From Molossus alvarezi (Eukaryota; Chordata; Mammalia; Chiroptera; Molossidae): a DNA stretch of 64,000 nucleotides. The stretch spans positions 124,001 through 188,000 of the forward strand of contig JBAWUJ010000111.1 in assembly GCA_037176705.1 (NCBI GenBank). The letters are read 5' to 3'. The position numbers and the translations under genes were made by a program. Shown here in pieces: positions 8,701-22,260 of the stretch. The notes under the pieces are model-generated. The model saw only the letters and a program-made list of their open reading frames with translations, was not told the DNA's origin and searched no databases. Numbering within the stretch: the stretch's first letter is position 1; the number at the start of each line of letters is the position of its first letter.

Positions 8701-9839
8701 GTTTGAAACATCACCCCAAAGGAGTGGACCCCAGGAGGGGGATGTGAACATATGTCCTAGATGCCAGTGAACTGTGTGTTCTTAAAAGGGTTCAGATCTG
8801 AGGTCGTAGGTGATGTTTATATTTACTACCCTGCAATGAGAACCTAGAAACAAGTCAGGACATCAAAAATCCCTCTCTTTGAAAGTCAGGGAGTTCCTGC
8901 ATGTGTCAGAGAGGGTCCCCTATTTGTCTCCTGGCCTTCCACAGAATTCACCCCAGGACCTGAGGTGTAATCTTTGAGTCTGATGAGTTTTTTGAGTCAT
9001 TCTTTGTTGTTGCTGGTGCTGGTGCTGGTGCTGGTGCTGGTGCTGGTGCTGGTGCGGGTCCTGGTGTTGGTGGTGCTTCTGCTGCAGCTGCTGCTGCCGC
9101 TGCTGCCGCTGCTGGTGCTGCTGCTGCTGCTGGTGCTGGTTCTTCAGTTAATCCTCACCCGAGGGTATTTCCTTGATTTGCAGTTGGACACTGAAATGGC
9201 AGGATAATTCTGGGAGAAGAGGAACGGAGAAACCGAGGCAGGAAAGTTAAACAGAGCCAAAGAGCTTTGCGGGACGTGTTTAGCAGGGCCTTGTCTTGAG
9301 AACCAGGCCAACAGACTCTATTTGTCACAGAAGTGTGCAGCAGAGGAGGGGGCACGGAAGGGGAGAGGGGGAGAATTCAGACACCACTCATCCTGAAGTT
9401 GTTGGGACAGCAGGGAGGGAGGGAGGGAGAGAGGAAGGAGGAAAGAAGAGTGTAAAGGAATGGACCAAGCAACCAAGCAACCAAGCGACAAAAGAGGCAG
9501 GTCCTTCCCAGGAATAGACCAAAGAAAAGGGGAGACTTTTGGAGTCCAACTGCACCAGGAATATCTAGGCGAGGAACTCAAACACAAAAACTTCCAGACA
9601 GAAGGGGATGTGAGGCAGAAAAGGCTCTTTAGATGAGCTGACAGCCTGCCTGTGCTTCCTAGGCCAGACGCGTAGGTGGGCTCGCTCCGTTTCCGTAATA
9701 AATGTGCATGAGTTCAGGTTGTGCTCCATTCACTTGCACTCACGTTGCAATAAATTCACGGAGCGAGCGGAAAGCAGATGTTATGTGCAGTGTCTCCTCC
9801 ACCTCCTTCCCCATGAGAACACAAAGATCCAGGCTGGGG

Positions 9840-9854
9840 ACAGCCCTCTGCCGG
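9840..9854 (-). promoter_or_regulatory. Candidate CTCF site, unit 2
   Basis: Motif identical to unit 1, same orientation. The flank has G at the variable site (CCAGGCTGG). Confidence 0.55.
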
Positions 9855-10789
9855 TGATTCAGGGGATCGTCCAGTCACACCTCTCTGGTGTCTGTGAGCG
9901 GCGGTGCAGGTCCCATTTTCATCACAGGCGGCCTTTGAGAGGGAGTGGGAGGGGGGCAGGGGGTATGGTCAAGTGGGAGGGCAGGAGGGAGCGGGAAGAG
10001 GGAACTCTGCAACACCTCATGAGTTTATTCTCTTTGGCTTTCCCCACACACTCACTGCTTCAAGAAGCAATGTGGAGTCACACCAAGATTCCCCACGGGA
10101 GAACAGGAAGGAGGGGTTGACGGCAGGCAAGTTTCCTTAGTAGGCCTCCTCCTCGCCCAGCCGCACCACTTGCCCTTGGCAGAGATTCCAGCGCCAGGCA
10201 AGGGGAGGAGTGGGGGCGAAAGCTTCACAGTGCCCAAAGGGTAGGGCCCCCGGCCCATGGGAAGCTGGAGGCAGGCGGGCCGAGCAGTAGAGGGGTGTCC
10301 CGTGGAACACATCTGCCGCTTTTCCATCGGACTGGAGCTTGGTGGGTTGTCGGGGCGGCGGCCCAAACACACGGGTGGAGGGGGGCGCTCGCCTAGGGCG
10401 GGACTTTTGGGGGGGTTGCCCCGCCGGTTCGGGGCCCGCCGCCACAGGAGTGGTTCGCGGTGTCCTGCCAGGAATCCCTCCGTCACCCTCTTCAGTCCAC
10501 CAAACCCCCTTTTTGTCTGGGAAAAGTGGACATGTGTAAAGAGGAGAAGCAAACGGACGACACAGCTCGGAGAGGCCGATTCACGTGGATTTTGTTTCCA
10601 CGCGACACAGGTGTCAAGAAGTAAGTGTAAGGGATGAGGCCCCCACCTGCATTTCTCAGACCCGTGAAAGTAGTTTTCATGGCAGGTACTGCCGCGTGTC
10701 ATTTGCCCCTACCCTGCTCCTACACACCGCCTTCCTTTTCCCCGGGGCGCAGGTGTGCTGCTAATTGCCACCATTCAGGGCGGCCGCGG

Positions 10790-10813
10790 CCCCGCCCCCT
10801 TCGCCCCGCCCCC
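10790..10813. promoter_or_regulatory. Paired GC boxes, unit 2
   Basis: Same two CCCCGCCCCC boxes with TTCG spacer as in unit 1. Confidence 0.6.
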
Positions 10814-13800
10814 GTCCTGACGGCCCATCCCCCTGTGCGCCGACCCGGCCAGCTGTCAACCTCCTCTGTGCGGAGCTTATCACAGCCGCCACCGGGCAGG
10901 TGCTGCGCGATTGCCACACGTCACAGTGAGGCCAGCCGGATCGCATCGCATCACATCGCATCGCATCGCATCCTGACTAACGGGGCCACGGAGACGCGTG
11001 GCCCAGCGCTCGGGAGCCCGGGCTCGTGGTCGATTCACGGCAGCGGGAGGGTGCTTGGGACACTTGTCTTCTCTCCTCTGTTCTCTGCTTCTCTCTCTCT
11101 CTCGCTCGCTCTCTCTCTCTGTGTCTCTCTCTCCCGCCCCGCCCCCGTCTCCCTCTCCTCCTCTCTCTCACCCCCCTAGTCTCATAGAGCTCTCCTGTCT
11201 TGCAGGACAGGGAATTTCGCGGAGTCGTGGAAGGGACTGCTCCCCTAGGCCCCTCCTGTGCCGAGGAAGGTCAGGCGGGCAAGCGGATCCCCGGGCGGAT
11301 TTGGGGATTTCCTCGGAGCGAGGAGGCAGCTTCTCTGTGCGATCTCGGTTCCGGCGGAGGACACCTGCTGCGGGCAGCGAAGCCGGACCCCGGTGGCCTG
11401 GGGTTTGGGCCGGCGCCGCCGGTACGTCAACCATCCACAGGAGTGGAAACGGTCCTGGTGCACACTGCAACTGTTTTCAGAGAGGTAGGGACTGTCGTGT
11501 CTTAGGTCAAATAAGTACTTTTGAAACATAAGTCCATCAAATCAACGTGTTCATAGTTATTGCCTGATCCGCCCGCGCCCGCCCAGCCCCCAGCACACCA
11601 GGCCAACCCCAGCCGGCCTCGCCCCCCCCACCCTGACACACACACACACGCACCCCCACGGACACGCACACCGCCCCGCCCCCACACACACACACTGACA
11701 CAGCAGCGCCCAGTCACGGCCCGTTAGAGATCCGGTCCACTGGTGGACCCGGTCGCTGTCCGTTGCAGCGGCCAAGTCCGGTGCCGGGCAACCTGTCTCT
11801 CCGGTCGCCCAGGCAACCGGCGCGGTCTCGCGTCCCCCGCAAGTCGTCCTCGCTCGTTCGGTGCCTCGATCGCGTGACCGCGGTTCTGCGGGCAGACCCG
11901 GAAGCGGGCCGGAGAGAGGCACACACGCACAGACACTCCCTCCCTCCCTCGCACACAGACACACACGGGCCTCCACACCTCCCTCGCTCCCTCCCCCCCT
12001 CCCCCCCTTGGCCTCTGGCCAAATACAAATACAGAATCAGTCAATAAAACATTTCAATATCGCCGTGCTCTCGTCCTGTTCACGGGCTTTGCGTCAGTCT
12101 GCGGCGGCGGCGGCCCGGGCAGAGACCCTGAGAGGGCCGAGGAGATCTCCCCCTCCCTTTTGACCTGGAGAATGTTCAGTGGGCTGGCGAGGGAAGAGCG
12201 GCTGCCAGCCGCCGAGCCGGCCCGCGCGGTTTGTTTCTCACGGAAGGCTTCCGGGCCCGTGAGGAGGGAGACGATCTGGTGGGAGACCTAAGAGTGTAGT
12301 GAGACATCAGGAGGGATACCTCGACTGGGAACATCCTCCCTGAGGAGCAAGGGTTTCCCTTCCCACCCCGGGCCCCCACCCAGCTCAGGATCCCAGTACC
12401 AGGAAGAGACGTCCCCATCCCTTGTGGCTGTGCAAACCACCGGGGATCGAGGTCCAGGCTGAGGCTGCCGGGGTCCCAGGCAGTTCCTTTGAAAGGGCCT
12501 GCCCACGCACGGAGCTCCGGGGACCCTCTTTCTGCGGGCTGCAGAGTGGGGGTGGGTGGCAGGGAGGGACAGCGGCAGCTTGAAAGGCACCAGAGACATC
12601 CCTGGGAAGAACTGAGTCAGTCCTTTGGCATTGGGGTGAGAGCTGGAGGGGCAGCTTTGTCCCAGGCACACGTGCTGGTGGAGGCTGCTGTTCCATGGGT
12701 GAGCCCTTCCCTGGCGGGGCAGGCAGCCCGGTGGGCGGGCGCGCACCGTCCCTGGGACTCTGGTGACCTAGCACCCACTGTCTGGGCCACCCTGGTGATT
12801 GCCTGAGGCCCCGCCCCACGGCACATTCAGGCCCACCCAAGCGGTGTCCATTGATTTTTCCCTAGGATTGGCCTGTCTTGGCTCCCGCTTCACGAGGTCC
12901 TAAATTCTCTGAAACCAACAACACCTGGCCTCAGCGAGCCCCATACCTCCTCTGGCTCACTGGCCCCAGGCCTGGCAGTAGTAGCAGCCAGCGTTGGGCC
13001 CCAGCTTGACATTGCCTAGGCACCTCCAAGACCAGCACAGAAGGCAGCCATGTGTAGATCGCTTTGTAGCTTATGTCTGGTGGCCCCGGGGAGAACACAC
13101 AGGGGCAGTGGCTGACCTCGCCCCGGAGCCAGCCTAGAAGAGTTGGCCTTTCCTTTGCTCCTTTTCCCTTCAGAATATTACAATGGCATCCTCAGTACCT
13201 GGAGGTGGGTCTTTGTGCTTCTTTCTCAATAGGCTGTACGTATGTGTTCTTTTTCTTGCTTCTCTCTTTCCTCCCTCCCTCCCTCCCTCTCTGGCTAGAG
13301 CCCTTTGGGGCTCAGGGCAAGACTGAGGAAGTTGTACAGAGAGCTCCCACATGCCCACGGCCCTGTAGTCCCTGCTCTTTCTTCCCCAAGTCACACACGG
13401 GCAGGCACGCAGGCACCCAATGCGTGAATTTTCTGAGGCCCAGAGGCCTGCTGCAGAACTTAGGATGAAAACCCTACCCTGCTCTTTTCCAGAAAGACAG
13501 GCATGGGCCTAAGCAAGGTGGCCTGGCCTGGGCTGGGCCTGGGGAGTGGGGGTGGGGTTAGGGGCTGGGAAGGGAAGGCCAGGGCCACTTATTCCAAGCG
13601 AACAGCAATGGCTTGATTCAAATGCAGAGAGCCTGGGACTTTGCCTGAGGCTTCTACAACTCCCCCACACTTAGGCCACTGATTCCAAGCTGCAGGAAGG
13701 GAGCAGGGTCAGTCTGGAGCTGAAAGAGTTCGCCTCCATGTGCCAAAGCCGAAAACTGCCCTCCAGCCTCTGAGAAAGGGCAGGGTGTGGGTGGGGGTGA

Positions 13801-15563
13801 GGTGGCGGTTGGGTGGTGGTGGTGGTGGTGGTGAGCGGTGGCGGTTTAGGGGTGCAAGTGCAGGGCATCCAAGGAGAAGTTAAAGAGTCCATCTCGGCGT
13901 CATAGATTCCCCAGGCCAAACGCCGGTGTGGAGTGATGAGGGTCCAGGGAGGCCTGGTAGGGGATGAATGGACTCAGTAACCCTGTGTCTCGGTAACAAC
14001 AAGCACACTCGTACTGAAACACTGTGCTCCAGCTGACGATTTTGGTAACTCACCTTTAGGTACCCTTCACATGGATGGATGGAGAGATGGTTGGGTGGGT
14101 GGGTGGATGGATGGATGGTGAGCACTGAACTGGACAGACAGGACACACCGATCCTCCCTCCGACCACCGATTTCCAAGGGTAGGTCCGGGCCTAGGACAT
14201 GGGCAACCCCCCATCAAGTGAATTTAGTTAACACCTTTGTAATTTGGACCATCAGTGAGTTTAGTGTAGGTCTCTGGGTCTGTGAGGCCACTACACAGGC
14301 CTCCCCTGAGCTCGCCTGTGTTCCTATGTGTATGTGGCCCCTGCTACGCGCACACGCGCGCACACACACGGTACTCTCCTCCGGAGAGCCCTGACTCCTA
14401 AGTCGTGATCCAGGGGTTGTTTGAAACATCACCCCAAAGGAGTGGACCCCAGGAGGGGGATGTGAACATATGTCCTAGATGCCAGTGAACTGTGTGTTCT
14501 TAAAAGGGTTCAGATCTGAGGTCGTAGGTGATGTTTATATTTACTACCCTGCAATGAGAACCTAGAAACAAGTCAGGACATCAAAAATCCCTCTCTTTGA
14601 AAGTCAGGGAGTTCCTGCATGTGTCAGAGAGGGTCCCCTATTTGTCTCCTGGCCTTCCACAGAATTCACCCCAGGACCTGAGGTGTAATCTTTGAGTCTG
14701 ATGAGTTTTTTGAGTCATTCTTTGTTGTTGCTGGTGCTGGTGCTGGTGCTGGTGCTGGTGCTGGTGCTGGTGCTGGTGCGGGTCCTGGTGTTGGTGGTGC
14801 TTCTGCTGCAGCTGCTGCTGCCGCTGCTGCCGCTGCTGGTGCTGCTGCTGCTGCTGGTGCTGGTTCTTCAGTTAATCCTCACCCGAGGGTATTTCCTTGA
14901 TTTGCAGTTGGACACTGAAATGGCAGGATAATTCTGGGAGAAGAGGAACGGAGAAACCGAGGCAGGAAAGTTAAACAGAGCCAAAGAGCTTTGCGGGACG
15001 TGTTTAGCAGGGCCTTGTCTTGAGAACCAGGCCAACAGACTCTATTTGTCACAGAAGTGTGCAGCAGAGGAGGGGGCACGGAAGGGGAGAGGGGGAGAAT
15101 TCAGACACCACTCATCCTGAAGTTGTTGGGACAGCAGGGAGGGAGGGAGGGAGAGAGGAAGGAGGAAAGAAGAGTGTAAAGGAATGGACCAAGCAACCAA
15201 GCAACCAAGCGACAAAAGAGGCAGGTCCTTCCCAGGAATAGACCAAAGAAAAGGGGAGACTTTTGGAGTCCAACTGCACCAGGAATATCTAGGCGAGGAA
15301 CTCAAACACAAAAACTTCCAGACAGAAGGGGATGTGAGGCAGAAAAGGCTCTTTAGATGAGCTGACAGCCTGCCTGTGCTTCCTAGGCCAGACGCGTAGG
15401 TGGGCTCGCTCCGTTTCCGTAATAAATGTGCATGAGTTCAGGTTGTGCTCCATTCACTTGCACTCACGTTGCAATAAATTCACGGAGCGAGCGGAAAGCA
15501 GATGTTATGTGCAGTGTCTCCTCCACCTCCTTCCCCATGAGAACACAAAGATCCAGGCTGGGG

Positions 15564-15578
15564 ACAGCCCTCTGCCGG
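15564..15578 (-). promoter_or_regulatory. Candidate CTCF site, unit 3
   Basis: Motif identical and in the same orientation. G at the flanking variable site. Confidence 0.55.
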
Positions 15579-16513
15579 TGATTCAGGGGATCGTCCAGTC
15601 ACACCTCTCTGGTGTCTGTGAGCGGCGGTGCAGGTCCCATTTTCATCACAGGCGGCCTTTGAGAGGGAGTGGGAGGGGGGCAGGGGGTATGGTCAAGTGG
15701 GAGGGCAGGAGGGAGCGGGAAGAGGGAACTCTGCAACACCTCATGAGTTTATTCTCTTTGGCTTTCCCCACACACTCACTGCTTCAAGAAGCAATGTGGA
15801 GTCACACCAAGATTCCCCACGGGAGAACAGGAAGGAGGGGTTGACGGCAGGCAAGTTTCCTTAGTAGGCCTCCTCCTCGCCCAGCCGCACCACTTGCCCT
15901 TGGCAGAGATTCCAGCGCCAGGCAAGGGGAGGAGTGGGGGCGAAAGCTTCACAGTGCCCAAAGGGTAGGGCCCCCGGCCCATGGGAAGCTGGAGGCAGGC
16001 GGGCCGAGCAGTAGAGGGGTGTCCCGTGGAACACATCTGCCGCTTTTCCATCGGACTGGAGCTTGGTGGGTTGTCGGGGCGGCGGCCCAAACACACGGGT
16101 GGAGGGGGGCGCTCGCCTAGGGCGGGACTTTTGGGGGGGTTGCCCCGCCGGTTCGGGGCCCGCCGCCACAGGAGTGGTTCGCGGTGTCCTGCCAGGAATC
16201 CCTCCGTCACCCTCTTCAGTCCACCAAACCCCCTTTTTGTCTGGGAAAAGTGGACATGTGTAAAGAGGAGAAGCAAACGGACGACACAGCTCGGAGAGGC
16301 CGATTCACGTGGATTTTGTTTCCACGCGACACAGGTGTCAAGAAGTAAGTGTAAGGGATGAGGCCCCCACCTGCATTTCTCAGACCCGTGAAAGTAGTTT
16401 TCATGGCAGGTACTGCCGCGTGTCATTTGCCCCTACCCTGCTCCTACACACCGCCTTCCTTTTCCCCGGGGCGCAGGTGTGCTGCTAATTGCCACCATTC
16501 AGGGCGGCCGCGG

Positions 16514-16537
16514 CCCCGCCCCCTTCGCCCCGCCCCC
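16514..16537. promoter_or_regulatory. Paired GC boxes, unit 3
   Basis: Same two boxes and adjacent NotI site. Confidence 0.6.
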
Positions 16538-19500
16538 GTCCTGACGGCCCATCCCCCTGTGCGCCGACCCGGCCAGCTGTCAACCTCCTCTGTGCGGAGC
16601 TTATCACAGCCGCCACCGGGCAGGTGCTGCGCGATTGCCACACGTCACAGTGAGGCCAGCCGGATCGCATCGCATCACATCGCATCGCATCGCATCCTGA
16701 CTAACGGGGCCACGGAGACGCGTGGCCCAGCGCTCGGGAGCCCGGGCTCGTGGTCGATTCACGGCAGCGGGAGGGTGCTTGGGACACTTGTCTTCTCTCC
16801 TCTGTTCTCTGCTTCTCTCTCTCTCTCGCTCGCTCTCTCTCTCTGTGTCTCTCTCTCCCGCCCCGCCCCCGTCTCCCTCTCCTCCTCTCTCTCACCCCCC
16901 TAGTCTCATAGAGCTCTCCTGTCTTGCAGGACAGGGAATTTCGCGGAGTCGTGGAAGGGACTGCTCCCCTAGGCCCCTCCTGTGCCGAGGAAGGTCAGGC
17001 GGGCAAGCGGATCCCCGGGCGGATTTGGGGATTTCCTCGGAGCGAGGAGGCAGCTTCTCTGTGCGATCTCGGTTCCGGCGGAGGACACCTGCTGCGGGCA
17101 GCGAAGCCGGACCCCGGTGGCCTGGGGTTTGGGCCGGCGCCGCCGGTACGTCAACCATCCACAGGAGTGGAAACGGTCCTGGTGCACACTGCAACTGTTT
17201 TCAGAGAGGTAGGGACTGTCGTGTCTTAGGTCAAATAAGTACTTTTGAAACATAAGTCCATCAAATCAACGTGTTCATAGTTATTGCCTGATCCGCCCGC
17301 GCCCGCCCAGCCCCCAGCACACCAGGCCAACCCCAGCCGGCCTCGCCCCCCCCACCCTGACACACACACACACGCACCCCCACGGACACGCACACCGCCC
17401 CGCCCCCCCACACACACACTGACACAGCAGCGCCCAGTCACGGCCCGTTAGAGATCCGGTCCACTGGTGGACCCGGTCGCTGTCCGTTGCAGCGGCCAAG
17501 TCCGGTGCCGGGCAACCTGTCTCTCCGGTCGCCCAGGCAACCGGCGCGGTCTCGCGTCCCCCGCAAGTCGTCCTCGCTCGTTCGGTGCCTCGATCGCGTG
17601 ACCGCGGTTCTGCGGGCAGACCCGGAAGCGGGCCGGAGAGAGGCACACACGCACAGACACTCCCTCCCTCCCTCGCACACAGACACACACGGGCCTCCAC
17701 ACCTCCCTCGCTCCCTCCCCCCCTCCCCCCCTTGGCCTCTGGCCAAATACAAATACAGAATCAGTCAATAAAACATTTCAATATCGCCGTGCTCTCGTCC
17801 TGTTCACGGGCTTTGCGTCAGTCTGCGGCGGCGGCGGCCCGGGCAGAGACCCTGAGAGGGCCGAGGAGATCTCCCCCTCCCTTTTGACCTGGAGAATGTT
17901 CAGTGGGCTGGCGAGGGAAGAGCGGCTGCCAGCCGCCGAGCCGGCCCGCGCGGTTTGTTTCTCACGGAAGGCTTCCGGGCCCGTGAGGAGGGAGACGATC
18001 TGGTGGGAGACCTAAGAGTGTAGTGAGACATCAGGAGGGATACCTCGACTGGGAACATCCTCCCTGAGGAGCAAGGGTTTCCCTTCCCACCCCGGGCCCC
18101 CACCCAGCTCAGGATCCCAGTACCAGGAAGAGACGTCCCCATCCCTTGTGGCTGTGCAAACCACCGGGGATCGAGGTCCAGGCTGAGGCTGCCGGGGTCC
18201 CAGGCAGTTCCTTTGAAAGGGCCTGCCCACGCACGGAGCTCCGGGGACCCTCTTTCTGCGGGCTGCAGAGTGGGGGTGGGTGGCAGGGAGGGACAGCGGC
18301 AGCTTGAAAGGCACCAGAGACATCCCTGGGAAGAACTGAGTCAGTCCTTTGGCATTGGGGTGAGAGCTGGAGGGGCAGCTTTGTCCCAGGCACACGTGCT
18401 GGTGGAGGCTGCTGTTCCATGGGTGAGCCCTTCCCTGGCGGGGCAGGCAGCCCGGTGGGCGGGCGCGCACCGTCCCTGGGACTCTGGTGACCTAGCACCC
18501 ACTGTCTGGGCCACCCTGGTGATTGCCTGAGGCCCCGCCCCACGGCACATTCAGGCCCACCCAAGCGGTGTCCATTGATTTTTCCCTAGGATTGGCCTGT
18601 CTTGGCTCCCGCTTCACGAGGTCCTAAATTCTCTGAAACCAACAACACCTGGCCTCAGCGAGCCCCATACCTCCTCTGGCTCACTGGCCCCAGGCCTGGC
18701 AGTAGTAGCAGCCAGCGTTGGGCCCCAGCTTGACATTGCCTAGGCACCTCCAAGACCAGCACAGAAGGCAGCCATGTGTAGATCGCTTTGTAGCTTATGT
18801 CTGGTGGCCCCGGGGAGAACACACAGGGGCAGTGGCTGACCTCGCCCCGGAGCCAGCCTAGAAGAGTTGGCCTTTCCTTTGCTCCTTTTCCCTTCAGAAT
18901 ATTACAATGGCATCCTCAGTACCTGGAGGTGGGTCTTTGTGCTTCTTTCTCAATAGGCTGTACGTATGTGTTCTTTTTCTTTTTTCTCTCTTTCCTCCCT
19001 CCCTCCCTCCCTCTCTGGCTAGAGCCCTTTGGGGCTCAGGGCAAGACTGAGGAAGTTGTACAGAGAGCTCCCACATGCCCACGGCCCTGTAGTCCCTGCT
19101 CTTTCTTCCCCAAGTCACACACGGGCAGGCACGCAGGCACCCAATGCGTGAATTTTCTGAGGCCCAGAGGCCTGCTGCAGAACTTAGGATGAAAACCCTA
19201 CCCTGCTCTTTTCCAGAAAGACAGGCATGGGCCTAAGCAAGGTGGCCTGGCCTGGGCTGGGCCTGGGGAGTGGGGGTGGGGTTAGGGGGTGGGAAGGGAA
19301 GGCCAGGGCCACTTATTCCAAGCGAACAGCAATGGCTTGATTCAAATGCAGAGAGCCTGGGACTTTGCCTGAGGCTTCTACAACTCCCCCACACTTAGGC
19401 CACTGATTCCAAGCTGCAGGAAGGGAGCAGGGTCAGTCTGGAGCTGAAAGAGTTCGCCTCCATGTGCCAAAGCCGAAAACTGCCCTCCAGCCTCTGAGAA

Positions 19501-21286
19501 AGGGCAGGGTGTGGGTGGGGGTGAGGTGGCGGTTGGGTGGTGGTGGTGGTGGTGGTGAGCGGTGGCGGTTTAGGGGTGCAAGTGCAGGGCATCCAAGGAG
19601 AAGTTAAAGAGTCCATCTCGGCGTCATAGATTCCCCAGGCCAAACGCCGGTGTGGAGTGATGAGGGTCCAGGGAGGCCTGGTAGGGGATGAATGGACTCA
19701 GTAACCCTGTGTCTCGGTAACAACAAGCACACTCGTACTGAAACACTGTGCTCCAGCTGACGATTTTGGTAACTCACCTTTAGGTACCCTTCACATGGAT
19801 GGATGGAGAGATGGTTGGGTGGGTGGGTGGATGGATGGATGGTGAGCACTGAACTGGACAGACAGGACACACCGATCCTCCCTCCGACCACCGATTTCCA
19901 AGGGTAGGTCCGGGCCTAGGACATGGGCAACCCCCCATCAAGTGAATTTAGTTAACACCTTTGTAATTTGGACCATCAGTGAGTTTAGTGTAGGTCTCTG
20001 GGTCTGTGAGGCACTACACAGGCCTCCCCTGAGCTCGCCTGTGTTCCTATGTGTATGTGGCCGCTGCTACGCGCACACGCGCGCACACACACGGTACTCT
20101 CCTCCGGAGAGCCCTGACTCCTAAGTCGTGATCCAGGGGTTGTTTGAAACATCACCCCAAAGGAGTGGACCCCAGGAGGGGGATGTGAACATATGTCCTA
20201 GATGCCAGTGAACTGTGTGTTCTTAAAAGGGTTCAGATCTGAGGTCGTAGGTGATGTTTATATTTACTACCCTGCAATGAGAACCTAGAAACAAGTCAGG
20301 ACATCAAAAATCCCTCTCTTTGAAAGTCAGGGAGTTCCTGCATGTGTCAGAGAGGGTCCCCTATTTGTCTCCTGGCCTTCCACAGAATTCACCCCAGGAC
20401 CTGAGGTGTAATCTTTGAGTCTGATGAGTTTTTTGAGTCATTCTTTGTTGTTGCTGGTGCTGGTGCTGGTGCTGGTGCTGGTGCTGGTGCTGGTGCTGGT
20501 GCGGGTCCTGGTGTTGGTGGTGCTTCTGCTGCAGCTGCTGCTGCCGCTGCTGCCGCTGCTGGTGCTGCTGCTGCTGCTGGTGCTGGTTCTTCAGTTAATC
20601 CTCACCCGAGGGTATTTCCTTGATTTGCAGTTGGACACTGAAATGGCAGGATAATTCTGGGAGAAGAGGAACGGAGAAACCGAGGCAGGAAAGTTAAACA
20701 GAGCCAAAGAGCTTTGCGGGACGTGTTTAGCAGGGCCTTGTCTTGAGAACCAGGCCAACAGACTCTATTTGTCACAGAAGTGTGCAGCAGAGGAGGGGGC
20801 ACGGAAGGGGAGAGGGGGAGAATTCAGACACCACTCATCCTGAAGTTGTTGGGACAGCAGGGAGGGAGGGAGGGAGAGAGGAAGGAGGAAAGAAGAGTGT
20901 AAAGGAATGGACCAAGCAACCAAGCAACCAAGCGACAAAAGAGGCAGGTCCTTCCCAGGAATAGACCAAAGAAAAGGGGAGACTTTTGGAGTCCAACTGC
21001 ACCAGGAATATCTAGGCGAGGAACTCAAACACAAAAACTTCCAGACAGAAGGGGATGTGAGGCAGAAAAGGCTCTTTAGATGAGCTGACAGCCTGCCTGT
21101 GCTTCCTAGGCCAGACGCGTAGGTGGGCTCGCTCCGTTTCCGTAATAAATGTGCATGAGTTCAGGTTGTGCTCCATTCACTTGCACTCACGTTGCAATAA
21201 ATTCACGGAGCGAGCGGAAAGCAGATGTTATGTGCAGTGTCTCCTCCACCTCCTTCCCCATGAGAACACAAAGATCCAGGCTGGGG

Positions 21287-21301
21287 ACAGCCCTCTGCCG
21301 G
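21287..21301 (-). promoter_or_regulatory. Candidate CTCF site, unit 4
   Basis: Motif identical and in the same orientation. G at the flanking variable site. Confidence 0.55.
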
Positions 21302-22236
21302 TGATTCAGGGGATCGTCCAGTCACACCTCTCTGGTGTCTGTGAGCGGCGGTGCAGGTCCCATTTTCATCACAGGCGGCCTTTGAGAGGGAGTGGGAGGG
21401 GGGCAGGGGGTATGGTCAAGTGGGAGGGCAGGAGGGAGCGGGAAGAGGGAACTCTGCAACACCTCATGAGTTTATTCTCTTTGGCTTTCCCCACACACTC
21501 ACTGCTTCAAGAAGCAATGTGGAGTCACACCAAGATTCCCCACGGGAGAACAGGAAGGAGGGGTTGACGGCAGGCAAGTTTCCTTAGTAGGCCTCCTCCT
21601 CGCCCAGCCGCACCACTTGCCCTTGGCAGAGATTCCAGCGCCAGGCAAGGGGAGGAGTGGGGGCGAAAGCTTCACAGTGCCCAAAGGGTAGGGCCCCCGG
21701 CCCATGGGAAGCTGGAGGCAGGCGGGCCGAGCAGTAGAGGGGTGTCCCGTGGAACACATCTGCCGCTTTTCCATCGGACTGGAGCTTGGTGGGTTGTCGG
21801 GGCGGCGGCCCAAACACACGGGTGGAGGGGGGCGCTCGCCTAGGGCGGGACTTTTGGGGGGGTTGCCCCGCCGGTTCGGGGCCCGCCGCCACAGGAGTGG
21901 TTCGCGGTGTCCTGCCAGGAATCCCTCCGTCACCCTCTTCAGTCCACCAAACCCCCTTTTTGTCTGGGAAAAGTGGACATGTGTAAAGAGGAGAAGCAAA
22001 CGGACGACACAGCTCGGAGAGGCCGATTCACGTGGATTTTGTTTCCACGCGACACAGGTGTCAAGAAGTAAGTGTAAGGGATGAGGCCCCCACCTGCATT
22101 TCTCAGACCCGTGAAAGTAGTTTTCATGGCAGGTACTGCCGCGTGTCATTTGCCCCTACCCTGCTCCTACACACCGCCTTCCTTTTCCCCGGGGCGCAGG
22201 TGTGCTGCTAATTGCCACCATTCAGGGCGGCCGCGG

Positions 22237-22260
22237 CCCCGCCCCCTTCGCCCCGCCCCC
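22237..22260. promoter_or_regulatory. Paired GC boxes, unit 4
   Basis: Same two boxes and adjacent NotI site. Confidence 0.6.

Larger units (their letters stand above)
5722..11439 (+). repeat. Macrosatellite unit 2 (5718 bp)
   Basis: Seven CTGGTG copies (9013-9054). A replaces C in the C-run at 5966, GC replaces TT in the polypyrimidine tract, and A replaces C in the TCTCGGAGTC motif near 8180. The long form is present at the GAGGCCAC, GGCCCCTG and CAAAGGAG sites. It carries GAAAGCAGATG and CCAGGCTGG upstream of the CTCF-type motif, and an intact GTAAGT near 10621. Confidence 0.97.
11440..17163 (+). repeat. Macrosatellite unit 3 (5724 bp)
   Basis: Eight CTGGTG copies (14731-14778), long form at the GAGGCCAC cluster, A-type C-run, GC in the polypyrimidine tract and TCTCGGCGTC. 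It has GAAAGCAGATG with CCAGGCTGG and an intact GTAAGT. A private G-to-C change makes TTAGGGGCTGGG at about 13558-13569, interrupting the G-run tract. This is the first unit of the proposed four-unit block A. Confidence 0.97.
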